Positions 35,210-47,292 of a stretch of 64,000 nt of DNA are shown here, one piece after another. Positions within the stretch are counted from its first letter, which is position 1. Each line of letters begins with the position of its first letter. This stretch comes from Welwitschia mirabilis (lineage: Eukaryota > Gnetophyta > Gnetopsida > Welwitschiales), in the NCBI GenBank assembly GCA_051453625.1, contig JBOZIK010000001.1:197438188-197502187 (forward strand). The letters run 5' to 3'. The translations under genes and the position numbers were made by a program. The notes under the pieces are model-generated. The model worked only from the letters and a program-made list of their open reading frames with translations, was not told the origin of the DNA and did not search any database.

Positions 35210-36439
35210 AATGTGGTATTAGAGCTTTTTAAGGAGTTTTTGTGGAGCTTGTTTTGGCCATCCTTAAGCTTTGAAGCTTCTTGTGGCCTCTTTGGAGTTT
35301 TTTGAGGTGCTTTTTAAGGGATTATTGGGTTCTTTTTTAGCTCTTTCTTTTTTTAACTACCTTTTTTTTTTGGATTCTCCTATTTTCTTTTTTAAATTAT
35401 TTTTCAAAAAAATACAAAAATTATTTTTAAGAAGCTTTTTGTTTCAAGGGGTATTTATTTAAGGGAAAAATTCATGTTAAGGAGGCATGTATTTTTTGAG
35501 GGAGCATGTATTTTCTTTTTAAAAGAAATTATAGGTTTTTTTAAAAGCATATTTTTAAGGAATCATTTATATTTATAAGAGAACATAGTTTTTTAGGGGC
35601 ATCTGTCCTTTTTTTAAAAGAAGCAACTTTGTTTTGAAAACATTTGTTTTTAAAGGGGCAACTAGTTTTTTAAATATTTATTTTTTAAAAAATAAATAAT
35701 ATTTTATTTTTTCCTTATGTCATTTCACTGGTACGCTAGTCTGTCATGATTCCTTCTCTTTTGTGTATCAACAATGCCCTTTTTTAATGCTTACGACCTA
35801 TGATAAATTTTTATTTAGTAGGAATTTAACCCCCTTGGACTAGGGGTTTTGTCCCCTTACCATACCACACTCCACTCCGTACAACACCACTTGTTGTACT
35901 CACTATTATTGTGCTATGCACTAGTTCACTAATCTACTTGCATTTTATCACTCTATCTGTGCCTATGCCATTAATGCTATCAGTTCCTACCTCCACTTCC
36001 TTCCATGTTATTTAATGTTTGTCCTTAGAAAGAGCGTAAATATGAGCTCCTTAATGTCACAACTCATATAAATAGTTTGCATTATAAGAAAGAATAGATG
36101 TGATAAATGATTGCATATATGTAAGACATCAAGGTCAAAGTAGCAAAAATTGATTTATAAAAATAAATTTACATTCATTATGTCAACTTAATCCATTATT
36201 ATTTGGGAGAATCCTCTTTATGTAGTTATATTATGTTACTACATGATAGTAAGGACCTAAATCATATGACTTTTAATATGAAAGTAAAGATCTTATTTCC
36301 ATTAAAGCTCAGTTTAACTTCATAGGATCTTCTTGCTATGATGTTTGCATGCAAATTTTCTTATTTTCATAGTACTTCTCATTAAAATAAAGAGTTTGCT
36401 AGTAAATCTAATTTGAAAAAGAAATTTCATCATGATAAG

Positions 36440-36960
36440 GATAATATGCTATAGAAACAGTAAAACAAGAAGCCTCGTCAGACTCAACTAAACAAAAAGT
36501 AAGTTTAGAATACTACCACTCCTAATAAGAATAAATATTAGTGCTTATTATGCAAAAGATAAGATCATACCAGTGACTTCTATGGAACAACATAAATTCT
36601 ACATTTAAGATAAATGAAATCACTATATAATCTAATTTCATTAATGATATTGAAAATTTTGAATCAAATGTAGTCTTTAAGAACTCTAACTTTATTAATA
36701 TAAGTAAGCGTATACCTCAAGATGAGACATGGATTCTTAACATAGGTGCAACTTATTACATGACTTATCGACATGATTATTTTAATGAATTCATCAAAGC
36801 ACTAAGTTAGGTCTATTTGATAGATAGAACTCCAGTTCTTCTAGAAGACTATGATTTGATTACCCTTAACTTGACATCACTCTCTCCATAAACTATTTCT
36901 CATGGTGTATATGTTCCTTCTTTGAGGTTGCATCTTCTATTGCTTTCCATTCTAGTATGA
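36440..36960 (+). pseudogene. Copia gag zinc knuckle and protease remnant
   Basis: Near 36538 the frame gives CLLCKR*DHTSDFY, a CCHC knuckle whose last Cys has become Tyr. At 36720-36790 it reads ETWILNIGATYYMTYRHDYFNEF, here split: ETWILNIGAT is the copia protease DTWILDSGAS with the catalytic Asp changed to Asn, and YYMTYR-x-DYF is its usual continuation. 35226-36440 upstream should hold gag but shows only weak traces. A locally C-rich patch lies at 35820-36010. Confidence 0.8.
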
Positions 36961-37439
36961 GAAGATCACTCTATTTCAATGATGAAGAACGCAATGGATA
37001 TTTATGATGGTAATCACCACATGGTCATGAAAGTCTACATGGAAGAAAATCTCATTTGACTTCTTAGTTGTGTTAAAATATAAGAGAATACTTACACAGT
37101 TTCCTAAGATGAGATCTCTTCATTGCTTCTATGGCATGCTTGACTNNNNNNNNNNNNNNNNNNNNNNNNNNNNNNNNNNNNNNNNNNNNNNNNNNNNNNN
37201 NNNNNNNNNNNNNNNNNNNNNNNNNNNNNNNNNNNNNNNNNNNNNGTATGAGAAGATCACTCTATTTCAATGATGAAGAACTCAATGGATATTTATGATT
37301 GTAATCACCACATGGTCATGAAAGTCTACATAGATGAAAATATCATTTGAATTCATAGTTGTGTTAAAATATAAGAGAACACTTACACAGTTTCCTAAGA
37401 TGAGATCTCTTCCTTGCTTCTATGACATGCTCGACTTAG

Positions 37440-38060
37440 ATACCCTACTCCTTATATAATGAACGTAATGCATGAAAATTGCCACTGACTTCTTCCACCT
37501 ATCCCATGGGATTTTCCTCAGTGTGAAGCATTTATTATGGGAAAAACAACTAGATAGTGGTTTACATTAAGTAAGTGGTATGTCAATCGAAAGATTTTGT
37601 TGTTCACAATGATCTATGTGGATCTCTTCCAATTTTCAATCTTCATAGATTTTGTTATTTTATATCTTCTATTAATGATTATTCCTAAATGACTTAGGTA
37701 TACTATATAAAATCCAAGTCTGAGACTTTGGATATTTTGAAGAAGTTTAAAACNNNNNNNNNNNNNNNNNNNNNNNNNNNNNNNNNNNNNNNNNNNNNNN
37801 NNNNNNNNNNNNNNNNNNNNNNNNNNNNNNNNNNNNNNNNNNNNNNNNNNNNNTCCAAATCTAAGACTTTGAATATTTTGAAGAAGTTTAAAACTAAAGT
37901 GAAAAAGTAAGTTAACCATCAGATTAGAAGTTTTAATTTAAATAATAATAGTAAGTACATATCTACTAAGGTTAAGAAATTTTTCACTTTTGAAGGGATT
38001 TAACATTTGAAGACTTATTCTCAAATAGCCTAATAAAATGCATTGCTCTCTAAGGAGGTT
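37440..38060 (+). pseudogene. Copia integrase remnant
   Basis: The pre-integrase segment reads CEAFIMGK (family CEAC-x-x-GK). The integrase core follows: VHNDLCGSLPIFNLHRFCYF, then ISSINDYS (catalytic Asp, family FIDDYS), VYYIKSKSETLDILKKFKT, and after the 100-N gap VNHQIRSF, SKYISTK, FFTFEGI and KTYSQIA (family HQKT-PQQNG). Nothing recognisable as reverse transcriptase follows; the polypurine tract comes within ~100 bp. 37713-37753 is repeated at 37854-37894 and 36955-37145 at 37246-37436 across gaps. Confidence 0.85.
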
Positions 38061-38135
38061 TTATTATAAGCTACATTCTCAAGGTTTTCTTCTAAGTACT
38101 TTAATTCTCTCTTGGAAGATAGTGTATTCCAATGT

Positions 38136-38266
38136 TGAAAGGGGAAATTACTAAGATTTGTATGCACACCATGATTCTTCATTGTAATAAGAATAGAGAA
38201 TATTTTGGTACAAACAAATATTGATTTTGGAAAATACTAATGTTCTTACTCTTGTTTTTTCCAACA
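38136..38266 (+). repeat. Copia polypurine tract and 3' LTR
   Basis: GAAAGGGGAAA (38137-38147) is a good polypurine tract. It is followed by the 119-bp LTR (38148-38266) ending ...CCAACA. The G2 leader resumes directly after it. Confidence 0.8.
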
Positions 38267-38704
38267 AACTAATACAAAAGTTATTTATTTTGTGTTTTTT
38301 ATTTTCTAACAATTTTATTTCAATAGTCAAGTTTTTATTTCTGTGTATTCTATATTTCCTATTAAAAATCTCTAAAAATGAAAAAATATAAGGTTTATTT
38401 TTATTTAGGTTTTATTTTGAGTGTGTTATTATTTTGATTTTGGTTAAATGTGTTTGAAATCATGCATCTCTAAATGTTTTACATGAAACCTATGAATCTC
38501 TATCTTTTTCTTAATACTATAACTCTCAAACAAACTAGTGCCACTGCTTTTCCTGGTTGATGTTACTGGGATTTTTATAAAATAGAATCTAAAATTTTTC
38601 TTGAGACTTTATTAATATTTAGAAATCTTTCAAGTCCTATTTAAAATTTTTAAAGGCTTGTATGCATTATATCCAAGAAAAATTAGATCACCTAATTAGA
38701 ATCT

Positions 38705-40040
38705 CTTCCAATGAAAACATTGACCCTAATACTAAAAGTAATGAAGAGTAGAGAATGTTATTTAAAGATCAACCTCATGATGATACCTAAAGAGAACAAG
38801 CTTTTACCTCCTAAAAAAACCCAAATTCCAAATCTAGTTTTCAACACCTTTTTAATAATAATATACCCTTATCAAATCAACAATTATTGGATACTCTACA
38901 TGCCTACTACCTTTGTCAGAGAATAGTTCTAAGTATTAACCAATAANNNNNNNNNNNNNNNNNNNNNNNNNNNNNNNNNNNNNNNNNNNNNNNNNNNNNN
39001 NNNNNNNNNNNNNNNNNNNNNNNNNNNNNNNNNNNNNNNNNNNNNNTCTAGTTTTTAACACCTTTTCAATAATAATATACCCTTGTCAAATCAACAATTA
39101 TTGGACACTCTACATGCTTACTACCTTAGTCAGAGAACAGTTCCAAGTATTAACTAATAAATTACACAACCTTAACAATAACCCCAGAAGAAGAACCCTT
39201 TATGAATACTTAAAAAATCAATGCTTAGAAAACCCTTTGTGCATATTTCAACTACTAATAGCACAAAGGTAGAATCTAATACATCCATGATATAATTACT
39301 TCTTTATTTTTATGGCTTAGATTCTAAATANNNNNNNNNNNNNNNNNNNNNNNNCAAGTGTGTACTTTCTACTGTACCTCAAGATCCAAGCATCTATGAC
39401 ACCCTTGGACTTACCTTTTTCTTTATTTCTTAAGGAAAAGGATAAATCTTGGCTTCATAACCTTAAATCCTTATCCATTAAAACTTAATTTGATTTAAAT
39501 AAAGTGTTCATTTTAAAATTTCTCCAAAGCATAAAACTAGTTCTTTAAAATAAGATATTATGAACTATTAATAAAAGGATCATGAAACTTTCTTATAAGC
39601 CTTAGATAGATTTATAAATTAGCTTTAGAAATGTCCCTAACATGGATTCAAGCTAGGTAGAAAAATTTATTTTTTTAATGAAAAGTTATCAACAAATAAT
39701 ACATAATAAATCAAAATAATGAATAGGGGTAGTTTCCTAAGTCTTTCACTAGATGAAGTTTGGTATTACCTTAAAACTATAGCAAAAAGCTCTATAAACT
39801 AAAAAAAGCCAAGTAAACCATCTAGATCCCAATATTTTATTAGGTTTAGGAGTATATTCAAAGTTCCTAATAATTTTTAGGTCAACAATAGTATAGATAA
39901 GTTAAGAAGAAGAGTAGAATCCCTATCCACCTCACCCACACATTTAACCCCTAGACTTGAGTGCTTAATCTACCACATAGATTCTCATGAGATAGTTGAA
40001 TATCCTTTCATACCTCTAGTTTAAAATACACCAAATGAAT
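38705..40040 (+). pseudogene. Gypsy gag remnant (G2)
   Basis: It starts near 38716 as NIDPNTKSNEE (family MDPN). RTLYEYLKNQCLENPLCIF near 39190 matches the TLRDY block. The zinc knuckle near 39957-40010 reads CLIYHIDSHEIVEYPF, where two Cys ligands have become Tyr (TGT to TAT), while the same site in G1 keeps them. 38833-38946 is repeated at 39047-39160 across a gap. Confidence 0.85.
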
Positions 40041-40489
40041 AAGCTAATGTCATATAAAACCAATAGTAAAATTTAAAAAAAAACCCATATTTAAAAACCT
40101 ACAACCTTGAATAGAGCAACCATCTCAATTTTTCTTAGATACAAGACAACTCATATAGGCAAAGTCACAATAATTAACTAAGAAATTCATTTTAATAATC
40201 ATCCTTTCATCCTTTTCCATTAAACCACCAAAAATCCTCATCATGTACCCATTAGAGAAATTGTTAAGAATAATAATGAAAATGAAAATTTAAATTATTC
40301 ACAATTATGAACAAACTCTTAAGTAGCATTCCACGTACTTAGAAAACTTTGCGTAAATCATCCACTCCTACATCCAAATCATTTAATAAATTTTTTCTTC
40401 TCTAAATCAAAGAGAAAATAGTAAACTCTGCATAAGCTCATAATTAAATGAAAAAAATTATATTCACAAAAGGATTAGAGACTACACTA

Positions 40490-41345
40490 ATTGAAGAAAC
40501 CAAGGCCATTCATCTTAGAAGTGGGAAAGAGATGAAAAATCAATCAGATGAAAATGTAACTAATGAAAAATCAACTTTTATAGAAAACAATGATAGATGA
40601 ATATTTACCCACTTATAAAGAATATTTACCTTTTACTCAACAACTTAGAAAGAAAATATCATGAAAGAATAGTTATAGGCATTTAAAATATTCAAAGAAG
40701 TTATAATAAACATCCCTATTTTAAAATAAATTAGGCAAGTTCCTTCTTAAGACATATGTATGGTAAAAAGACTAATAAATATAAAAAGTAAATCTTTTTT
40801 AGTGTAACAAACTAGTGTAATACTTCAAAATCAATTGCTATCCAAATACAAGAACCCCTAGTTCCTATAATTACCATTAGTATTAGAAACAAACATATTA
40901 ACTAAGCCTTATTATACTTAAGAGCTAGTGTAAACTTGATTCCTTATTGTACTTACAAAGAATTAGATTTGAGGAACTTAAAAACACTAATCTTTACCTC
41001 TCAACTTGTTGATAATTCCCTAAAAACCTCATAGGATTTATTGAAGATATTATTATAGTAGATAACTATTGTTTTTTGGTGTATTTTGTGGTTTCAAATA
41101 TGAAAAAATGACCAATTAGTTAGTTCCCGTTATCTTAGGAAAATCCTTCCTAGCAACCTCAAATACCTTAATTAACTACAGGAATGATTTAATAAAGATA
41201 TCTTTTGATAATATGACAACAGAATTAAATGTTTTTAGTGCCATTAAACCACCTTCTAGAGATGATGAAATAGAACATGTGGAGAGAATAGAGATCCTTC
41301 TCAATACCAAAAACCTTCCAGTTACTTTTATAAATAGCATTCTTT
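40490..41345 (+). pseudogene. Gypsy protease region remnant (G2)
   Basis: The gag/protease junction is clear at 40500-40535: AIHLRSGKEMKNQ. After several frames, 41120-41290 reads LVPVILGKSFLATSNTLIN, then YRNDLIKISF and NVFSAIKPPSRDDEIEHVE, the C-terminal side of the protease. The catalytic block (DLGAS) near 40910 is destroyed by a frameshift. Confidence 0.85.
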
Positions 41346-41549
41346 AAATCTTCATTAAGATTAAGAATCTTATACAATCATGCAAGATGAAGTCCTTATT
41401 GAGATTAAACCTATTTTTAATTATCATAAGTATTATTTCTTAGGAGATGATTTTACTTTTTTAGTAGTAACTAATTCCTCATTATCTTCATCCCAAGAAA
41501 CTAAATTGATAAATCTTTTATGTAAATACAAATAAGTCATTAGATGGAT

Positions 41550-42760
41550 CCTTTCTGACATTATAGGCATTGACCTTTCATTTTTATGTACCATACTTAA
41601 TTAGAAGAAAATGCTAAATCATTCATTAAAGCCCAACATAAAATCAACCCGATCTTAAAAGAATTAGTAAAAAATAAGCTGATTAAGCTTTTAGATAATT
41701 AGATCATTATTCAATCTCAAATAGTAAGTGGATAGGTATAACCCAAATAATATTAAAAAAAAAGTGAAATTATCCTAGTTCTAAATGAATCTAATAAACA
41801 TATTTCAACTAGGCCCATGATTACATGGAGAACGTGCATAGATTATAGAAAAATCAATGTTGTTTTAAGAAAGGATCATTTCTTTCTTCTATTTTTTAAC
41901 TAGATTCTAGAATAACTTTCAAACACCCTTTTTACTATTTTATAAATGGATGTTCATCGTACACCCAAATAGAAATTGCTTCCAAGGATTAGAATAAAAC
42001 CACTTTTACTTACTCATATGGAAACTTTGCTTATATACAAATGCCATTTAGTTTGTATAATTCCTTGATGACATTTTAATGATGTATGCTTGGAAATTAT
42101 TCTGATGTATTATATTCATGCATTAAAGTTTTCATGAATGATTTCTTTGTTTACAAGACCTCTTTTGATCATTGTCTTTACAACTTGGAACTTGTCCTTA
42201 CCTGGTGCATAGAAAAATGCCTTGTATTAAATTGGGAGAACTGTCAGTTCATGATCAATAAGGGTAGAGCTTTAAGATACATTATTTTTTTTGAAGAAAT
42301 TTAAAAATACCTTACAAAGTATCATTAATTATACACTTTTCTTCTCTACAAAAATAAAAATATATTAGATCCTTTTTAGCACATGCAAGTTATTATAAGA
42401 AGTTTATCAAAGATTTAGTAAAATTTCTAAATCCCTTTGTAATCTTCTAAGTAAAAATGCCTCTTTAAACTGAACCCATGAGTGTTAGTAAGCTTTTGAT
42501 AATTTCAAAGAAGAACTTAGCATCACACATATTATTAAATCACCTAATTGGAAGTTATCCTTTGAAATCATGTGTGATGCTAATGATTATGTAATTAGTG
42601 TTATGTTATAATAAAGAGTAGATAAGAAATCGACTACAATCTACTATGTAAGTAAAATATTAAGTGACACTCAAATGAACTATACTACCATTGAAAATAA
42701 ATTCTCATCATAATCTTCTCCTTAGAGAAATTTAGGTAATATCTCCTTGGTTCTAAAGTA
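41550..42760 (+). pseudogene. Gypsy reverse transcriptase and RNase H remnant (G2)
   Basis: Pieces in order are the AQHKINPILKELVKN block near 41630, KTTFTYSYGNFAYIQMPFSL near 41995 (family KTTFTCPYGTFAYRRMPFGL), and the open frame 42086-42304 with VFMNDFFVYKTSFDHCLYNL. The catalytic MDD has become MND. Then come LVLNWENCQFMI and the RNase H start FEIMCDANDYVI near 42560, followed by TTIYYVSKILSDTQMNY. Confidence 0.9.
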
Positions 42761-43149
42761 ATAATCTACATGAATGACTCAACACTTAGATATGTCTTTG
42801 CTAAAAATAACTCCAAGTCTAAATTAATTAGATGGATCCTACTCTTGTAGAAATTTGATTTAGAAATCAAAGATAAAAAAGAGTTTTGATAATGTCAATG
42901 CAGATCATATTTCACAAATAACTCATATGAGCCTCTTTCCATCAATGATACTTTTCTTGATGAGTACCTTTTCTCCATTATAGAAATACCTTAGTTCATT
43001 GATATCATAAATTATTTAATTTTGAAATGTATTTTCTTTCATTGGGTTTTTAATGATACGAAGAAATTTTTAAGTTAAGTTAGATATTTCTTTTAGGATG
43101 GTCCTTATCTATTTAAATTTTATTTAGATCAAGTTATTTATAAATGTTT

Positions 43150-44100
43150 TCCTTAATCTGAAATTCATAACATTATTAAGCATCACTACTTTAAGGCTTG
43201 AAGTAATCATTACTTTGATAACACAACCACTATGAAAATTCTTCAATCTAGTTTTTACTAGTCATTAATTTTTAAATATTTATATCTATATTGAAAAATA
43301 TGTGAAAATTTATAAAAATTTAATAGCCTTACATAAAAACATATAATGCCTTTAAATCCCATTCTATTTGTTAAACTTTTTGATATTTGAGATATCAACT
43401 TTAAAGGCCTATATCATTATTTGAATGTATACTAATATATTTTTATTTATATCAATTATCTAACTAAATGATTAGAAGCATGTATCTATAAATCTAATGA
43501 TGCTCAAACTGTAGTAAAGTTATTTAAAGAAAACATTTTAATGAGATTTGATTATCCTCAAGTCTTGTATACCAATGGTAGTACTCATTTTTGTAATAGA
43601 GAAATAAAGAACGTTCTATAAAAAGTAGTGAACTCAATTAGAAAGGATTAGTTTTATAAGCTTAATGACATTTTATAAGCTTATCAAATAGCTTAGAAGA
43701 TGCCATTAAGAATGTCCTAATTGAGGTTAGTCTATGGAAAGTCTTGTCATCTACCTGTTAAACTTGAACATAAGGCACATTTTTCTAACCAAAAATATAA
43801 ATTTAGATCTTGAGGTACTAAGAAAGCAAAGGGATATTCAACTCAATAAATTAAATGCGATCTCAATTGATGCTTATTAAAATGTGGATACCAAGAAAGA
43901 AAGTATGAAGAAATTGCATGATCAAAACATCCTTAGAAAAACATTTCAAGAAGGGAAACTAGTATTACTTTATAATTTTTTATTACATTTATTTCTAGAT
44001 AAACTAGTTTCTAAGTGGAAAGATTCATACATGATAAAATATACTTTGCTACATGACGTGTTTTTCATTAAAAATACTAAAAATCACTAAGAAGTTAAAG
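43150..44100 (+). pseudogene. Gypsy integrase remnant with a 96-bp deletion (G2)
   Basis: Core blocks are TKWLEACIYKSNDAQTVVKL (43460-43520) and VLYTNGSTHFCNREIKNVL. The HPQTN block expected between HFxN and REIK is missing: 96 bp present in G1 (30700-30795) are absent at 43595, where a 7-base AATAGAG remains once. LVYGKSCHLPVKLEHKAH follows near 43728. The open frame 43884-44090 is the C-terminal part (KKLHDQNILRKTFQEGKLVL). Confidence 0.9.
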
Positions 44101-44109
44101 TCAATGATC

Positions 44110-45612
44110 ATAGCTTTAAATACTATCATCCAACCATCCCATCAATTTATGAATTCATGAGACCTATAGACCCCAGTTACTGGCCTAATAAAAATTAATA
44201 ATAAATGATCTTACTATAATTTTATCTAATGGTTATAATTAAGTATACTTATGTTTTCTAAGAAAATGTTATGCTTATTTTGAGCATAATTGTTAAAGTC
44301 ACATTTACTTAAGGTCTTCAATTTTGGAAAATATAAATTATAAAAATAGAATCTACCTTCATATGCATTTAATTTTCAAGCATTTTTTTAAGTATAAGAT
44401 GTTTCTTAACTAGGATAGTGAAATAATAATCTCTCTTATGGTATAAAAAAATGAATACAAGAAGAGGAATAAACAAAAAATATAATATCTCTTCTCCAAA
44501 AGCATATTTTAGTAATCACTTAATTAGGGTTAGTTAACTACATCGGGGCTATGGACACTCGCTAGTAATGTAGCTCTAATAATCTACTTATAATATAGTC
44601 AACTACATTAGGGCTATAAATGGTCACTTGCAATGCAACACTGATTTCTTTACAAAAAAATATTCTNNNNNNNNNNNNNNNNNNNNNNNNNNNNNNNNNN
44701 NNNNNNNNNNNNNNNNNNNNNNNNNNNNNNNNNNNNNNNNNNNNNNNNNNNNNNNNNNNNNNNNNNAGTCAACTACATTACGGCTATAAATGGTCACTTG
44801 CAATGCAACACTAATTTCTTTACAAAAAAATATTCTTAATTATATTAAAAGAAAATGTCATAACATTGCATGCTTAATGTGATCCAAAATGCTTGAAATA
44901 AAGGACATATATGATTGTACAAAACATAAAATTAAGAAAGGAAAATGTGGAAATTAGAGACCTTCTAAGTTCTATTTTATTTAAATTTTATACTTAATAT
45001 TTCTTAATAATTCTTAAATTCTCATAAGTTATTTGGTCAATACTATGATTATTTGATATCGAGATATATTAAAATCACAATAATAATAATAAGGCTTGTA
45101 TCTTTTATTTATAGGTTATAGGATTAAGCCTTTTTCATGATATCATTTTTCATCTATTGAAGTTCACTCTTATTTCATGAGAAACAACATAAAAGACATA
45201 ATTGTTTTCATGGATTAACTTTTCACGTAGCATTTTCAGGAGGAAGTTAAAGATGATGATCTTTTATTAGATATATTTTTCCCTGCATTGTAGCTTAGTC
45301 ACATTGTTTTTCATCTTTTTATTTTTGAATACAAAGACATGTCATAAAAAATATTTCCTAATGGACATGTTCTCAAAAGTATAGTAACATTTTCTATCTT
45401 AAAACTTTAAGAATAAAGTTCAGTTTTGATTAAGAGATATGACATTTGTTTTTAATAGAATTTTTTGATTTTGATACCTTATTTTTTAAAAATTAGTTAA
45501 AAAATTTTAAAATATATATCACTTTTCATACTTAAGTATTTTTACTTAGACAATTTTTGCATGTTGATCATTTTGTTATTTATTGTTTACTAAGATTCTA
45601 GTAAAATTCTAG
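44110..45612 (+). other. 3' noncoding region of G2
   Basis: No coding motif is seen. It contains the direct repeat core 'ggctat-ga-actc-ctagtaatg' near 44545 and 'ggctataaatggtcacttgc' near 44612 (and again at 44782 after the gap, an assembly duplicate). It matches the 3' part of G1 and, inverted, 55570-55690. Confidence 0.65.
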
Positions 45613-45622
45613 TTAAGGGGTG

Positions 45623-46972
45623 TGTTAACATGCAAAAAGTGACATTTGGGTCAAGTGATCTAATCAGTTTAGCTTAGTGAAAGATATTAAAACAATAATT
45701 TTATCATAAAATTATGTCTTTTACTCCTTTTAACTATTATTTATATACTTATTACCTTTTCATGACATTTTCCGGCTATTTATGACATTTTAAAAGATAT
45801 GTTAAAAATCGAGGACCATTCAGCCAAAAGCACTAGTGCCATTGTCTAGATTATTAGTGTCACAGGTCCTTTGGAGTAAAATACTTCAAAAGTTACATTT
45901 TAGAGCTCTCATGAAAAAATGATCAAAATACATTTATGGGCTTAATTAGCTTTCACATAAAATATAACTAACAACTTCAATAATAGGTCGCGGTGACATA
46001 GAAGATACATAACAGCAACATGTGACAAAGTTAAGTGAGATAACATAGGAGGACTTGGTAATATTATTAGTTAATAAAAAAATCATCATTTAAAAACAAC
46101 ATGTTATACTCATTATGATTATATTCATCTAACATGAGAAGACAAAGACTCTACCTAATGCCACATGACAAGCTTTGTAGTTGCTCATAAGCCAAAGGTT
46201 TTCATCCACCTTCCACCTCATAATCACCTATGAAATGGCTTTAAGCCCTCATTTATAAGGATCCTTTGGTTGGTAAAGTAGTAAAAATCCTTAGAGTGTC
46301 ATATTCAACATGGCATTTTAAGCATCTTCTTTGGAAGCAAACTTGCTCTAATGCTAGTTCAAGGAGTTCATACTAACCTTATCTTCTTTCTCTAATGTAA
46401 TGTGCTTCTCTAATTTAATATAGTTGTAATTTTTCATTTTTTATTTCAAGTTTCAAATAGCTTTGTACTTGTAATAGTTAAATGAAAACTGCATTATCAA
46501 GTTATATTGTTAACTAAGTGAATTCCTTAAGTTAGTTGATCTTAGTTACTTTTATTTTATGTAATTTGAGTATTTTATTCCTTCCTTTACATACTTATAA
46601 AAGGGCTATGAAGGACTAAGTGACTATTGAATTCACTAAGCCTCATATGATGAATGAAATTATGCCATCATGACCTAAGCCATCATGAGTTAATAGTTTG
46701 AGTTATGGGTTAAAAAACTACAAGATGTCCTTAGAGTAAAGGATCATTGGTGGATAAATTGAGCTAGATATTTAGAGATCATTCATTTCTCTACCTTACT
46801 TATCAAAGTTTTATCATAATTTTTAACTCTTGGCTTTATCTTTTATTTGAATTGTATTTCAATTTTCGTAAAATTTATGTAAGTTCTATTAAGTAACCCT
46901 AATTATGCCTATGGAAGAATGATACTATGTATTCACCTAGTCTATTTTGATTCAACTATACTAAAAAATGAA
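45623..46972 (+). mobile_element. LTR family A, copy LTR3 (3' LTR of G2)
   Basis: It begins TGTTAACATGCAAAAAGTGA after AGTTAAGGGGTG (a likely polypurine tract at 45611-45622) and ends near 46972 ('gattcaactatacta...gaa'). Its length of 1350 bp agrees with LTR2. The TATA region has decayed to CTATGAAATGG near 46229. Beyond it the sequence changes at once to a minus-strand gypsy gag. Confidence 0.85.
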
Positions 46973-47292
46973 TATAAGGCATTTAGAAAAGATATATTTT
47001 TATAATTTCTCATGTATAAGTCTCTTAATTTATTCTCTTTTTCTTTCTCAATTTTAAATGTGATTTGAGGTAGGGAATTAGATATAGAAGGATCCTCTCT
47101 AGATGGTTGTATGTATTCACTAATTTGAATACCACTTCTAAGTGAGATGACATTGATTCTTGTAAAAACTGCTAGTTGTTCAATAATGTTTACATCCTTT
47201 AGGTTGATATTAGATTGGTCTATATGCTTAATTTTTTTTATTTTCTTACTTGTAATTAATATGTAGGTGGTAGTTTGAGAAAGTTGGCTCAT
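46942..47292 (-). pseudogene. Gypsy gag/protease junction fragment (family-B element)
   Basis: This 116-residue open stretch includes LKDVNIIEQLAVFTRINVIS followed by LRSGIQ, the counterpart of the VNAVTLRSGKE junction. The match to the minus-strand fragment near 6030-6110 links both loci. It is cut off on the left by LTR3, whose end overlaps the last few codons, so protease and pol are missing here. Confidence 0.8.

Larger units (their letters stand above)
35080..38266 (+). mobile_element. Ty1/copia element nested in the G2 leader
   Basis: It is bounded by short LTRs (35080-35209 and 38148-38266), with an initiator-Met primer-binding site and a polypurine tract. It contains gag-end, protease and integrase parts but no reverse transcriptase or RNase H, so it is either internally deleted or a non-autonomous derivative. 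The pre-insertion site can be read in the G1 leader at about 25230-25240, where 'aaaaaactaaaa' is continuous. No clear target-site duplication remains. Confidence 0.85.
38267..45622 (+). mobile_element. Internal region of Ty3/gypsy element G2
   Basis: The leader resumes at 38267 and matches the G1 leader from ~25235. It is followed by gag, protease, reverse transcriptase, RNase H, integrase and a 3' noncoding part, and ends at LTR3. Layout and sequence are the same family as G1, but it is more decayed. Gaps lie at 38947-39046 (flank repeated), 39331-39354 and 44667-44766 (flank repeated). Confidence 0.9.
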
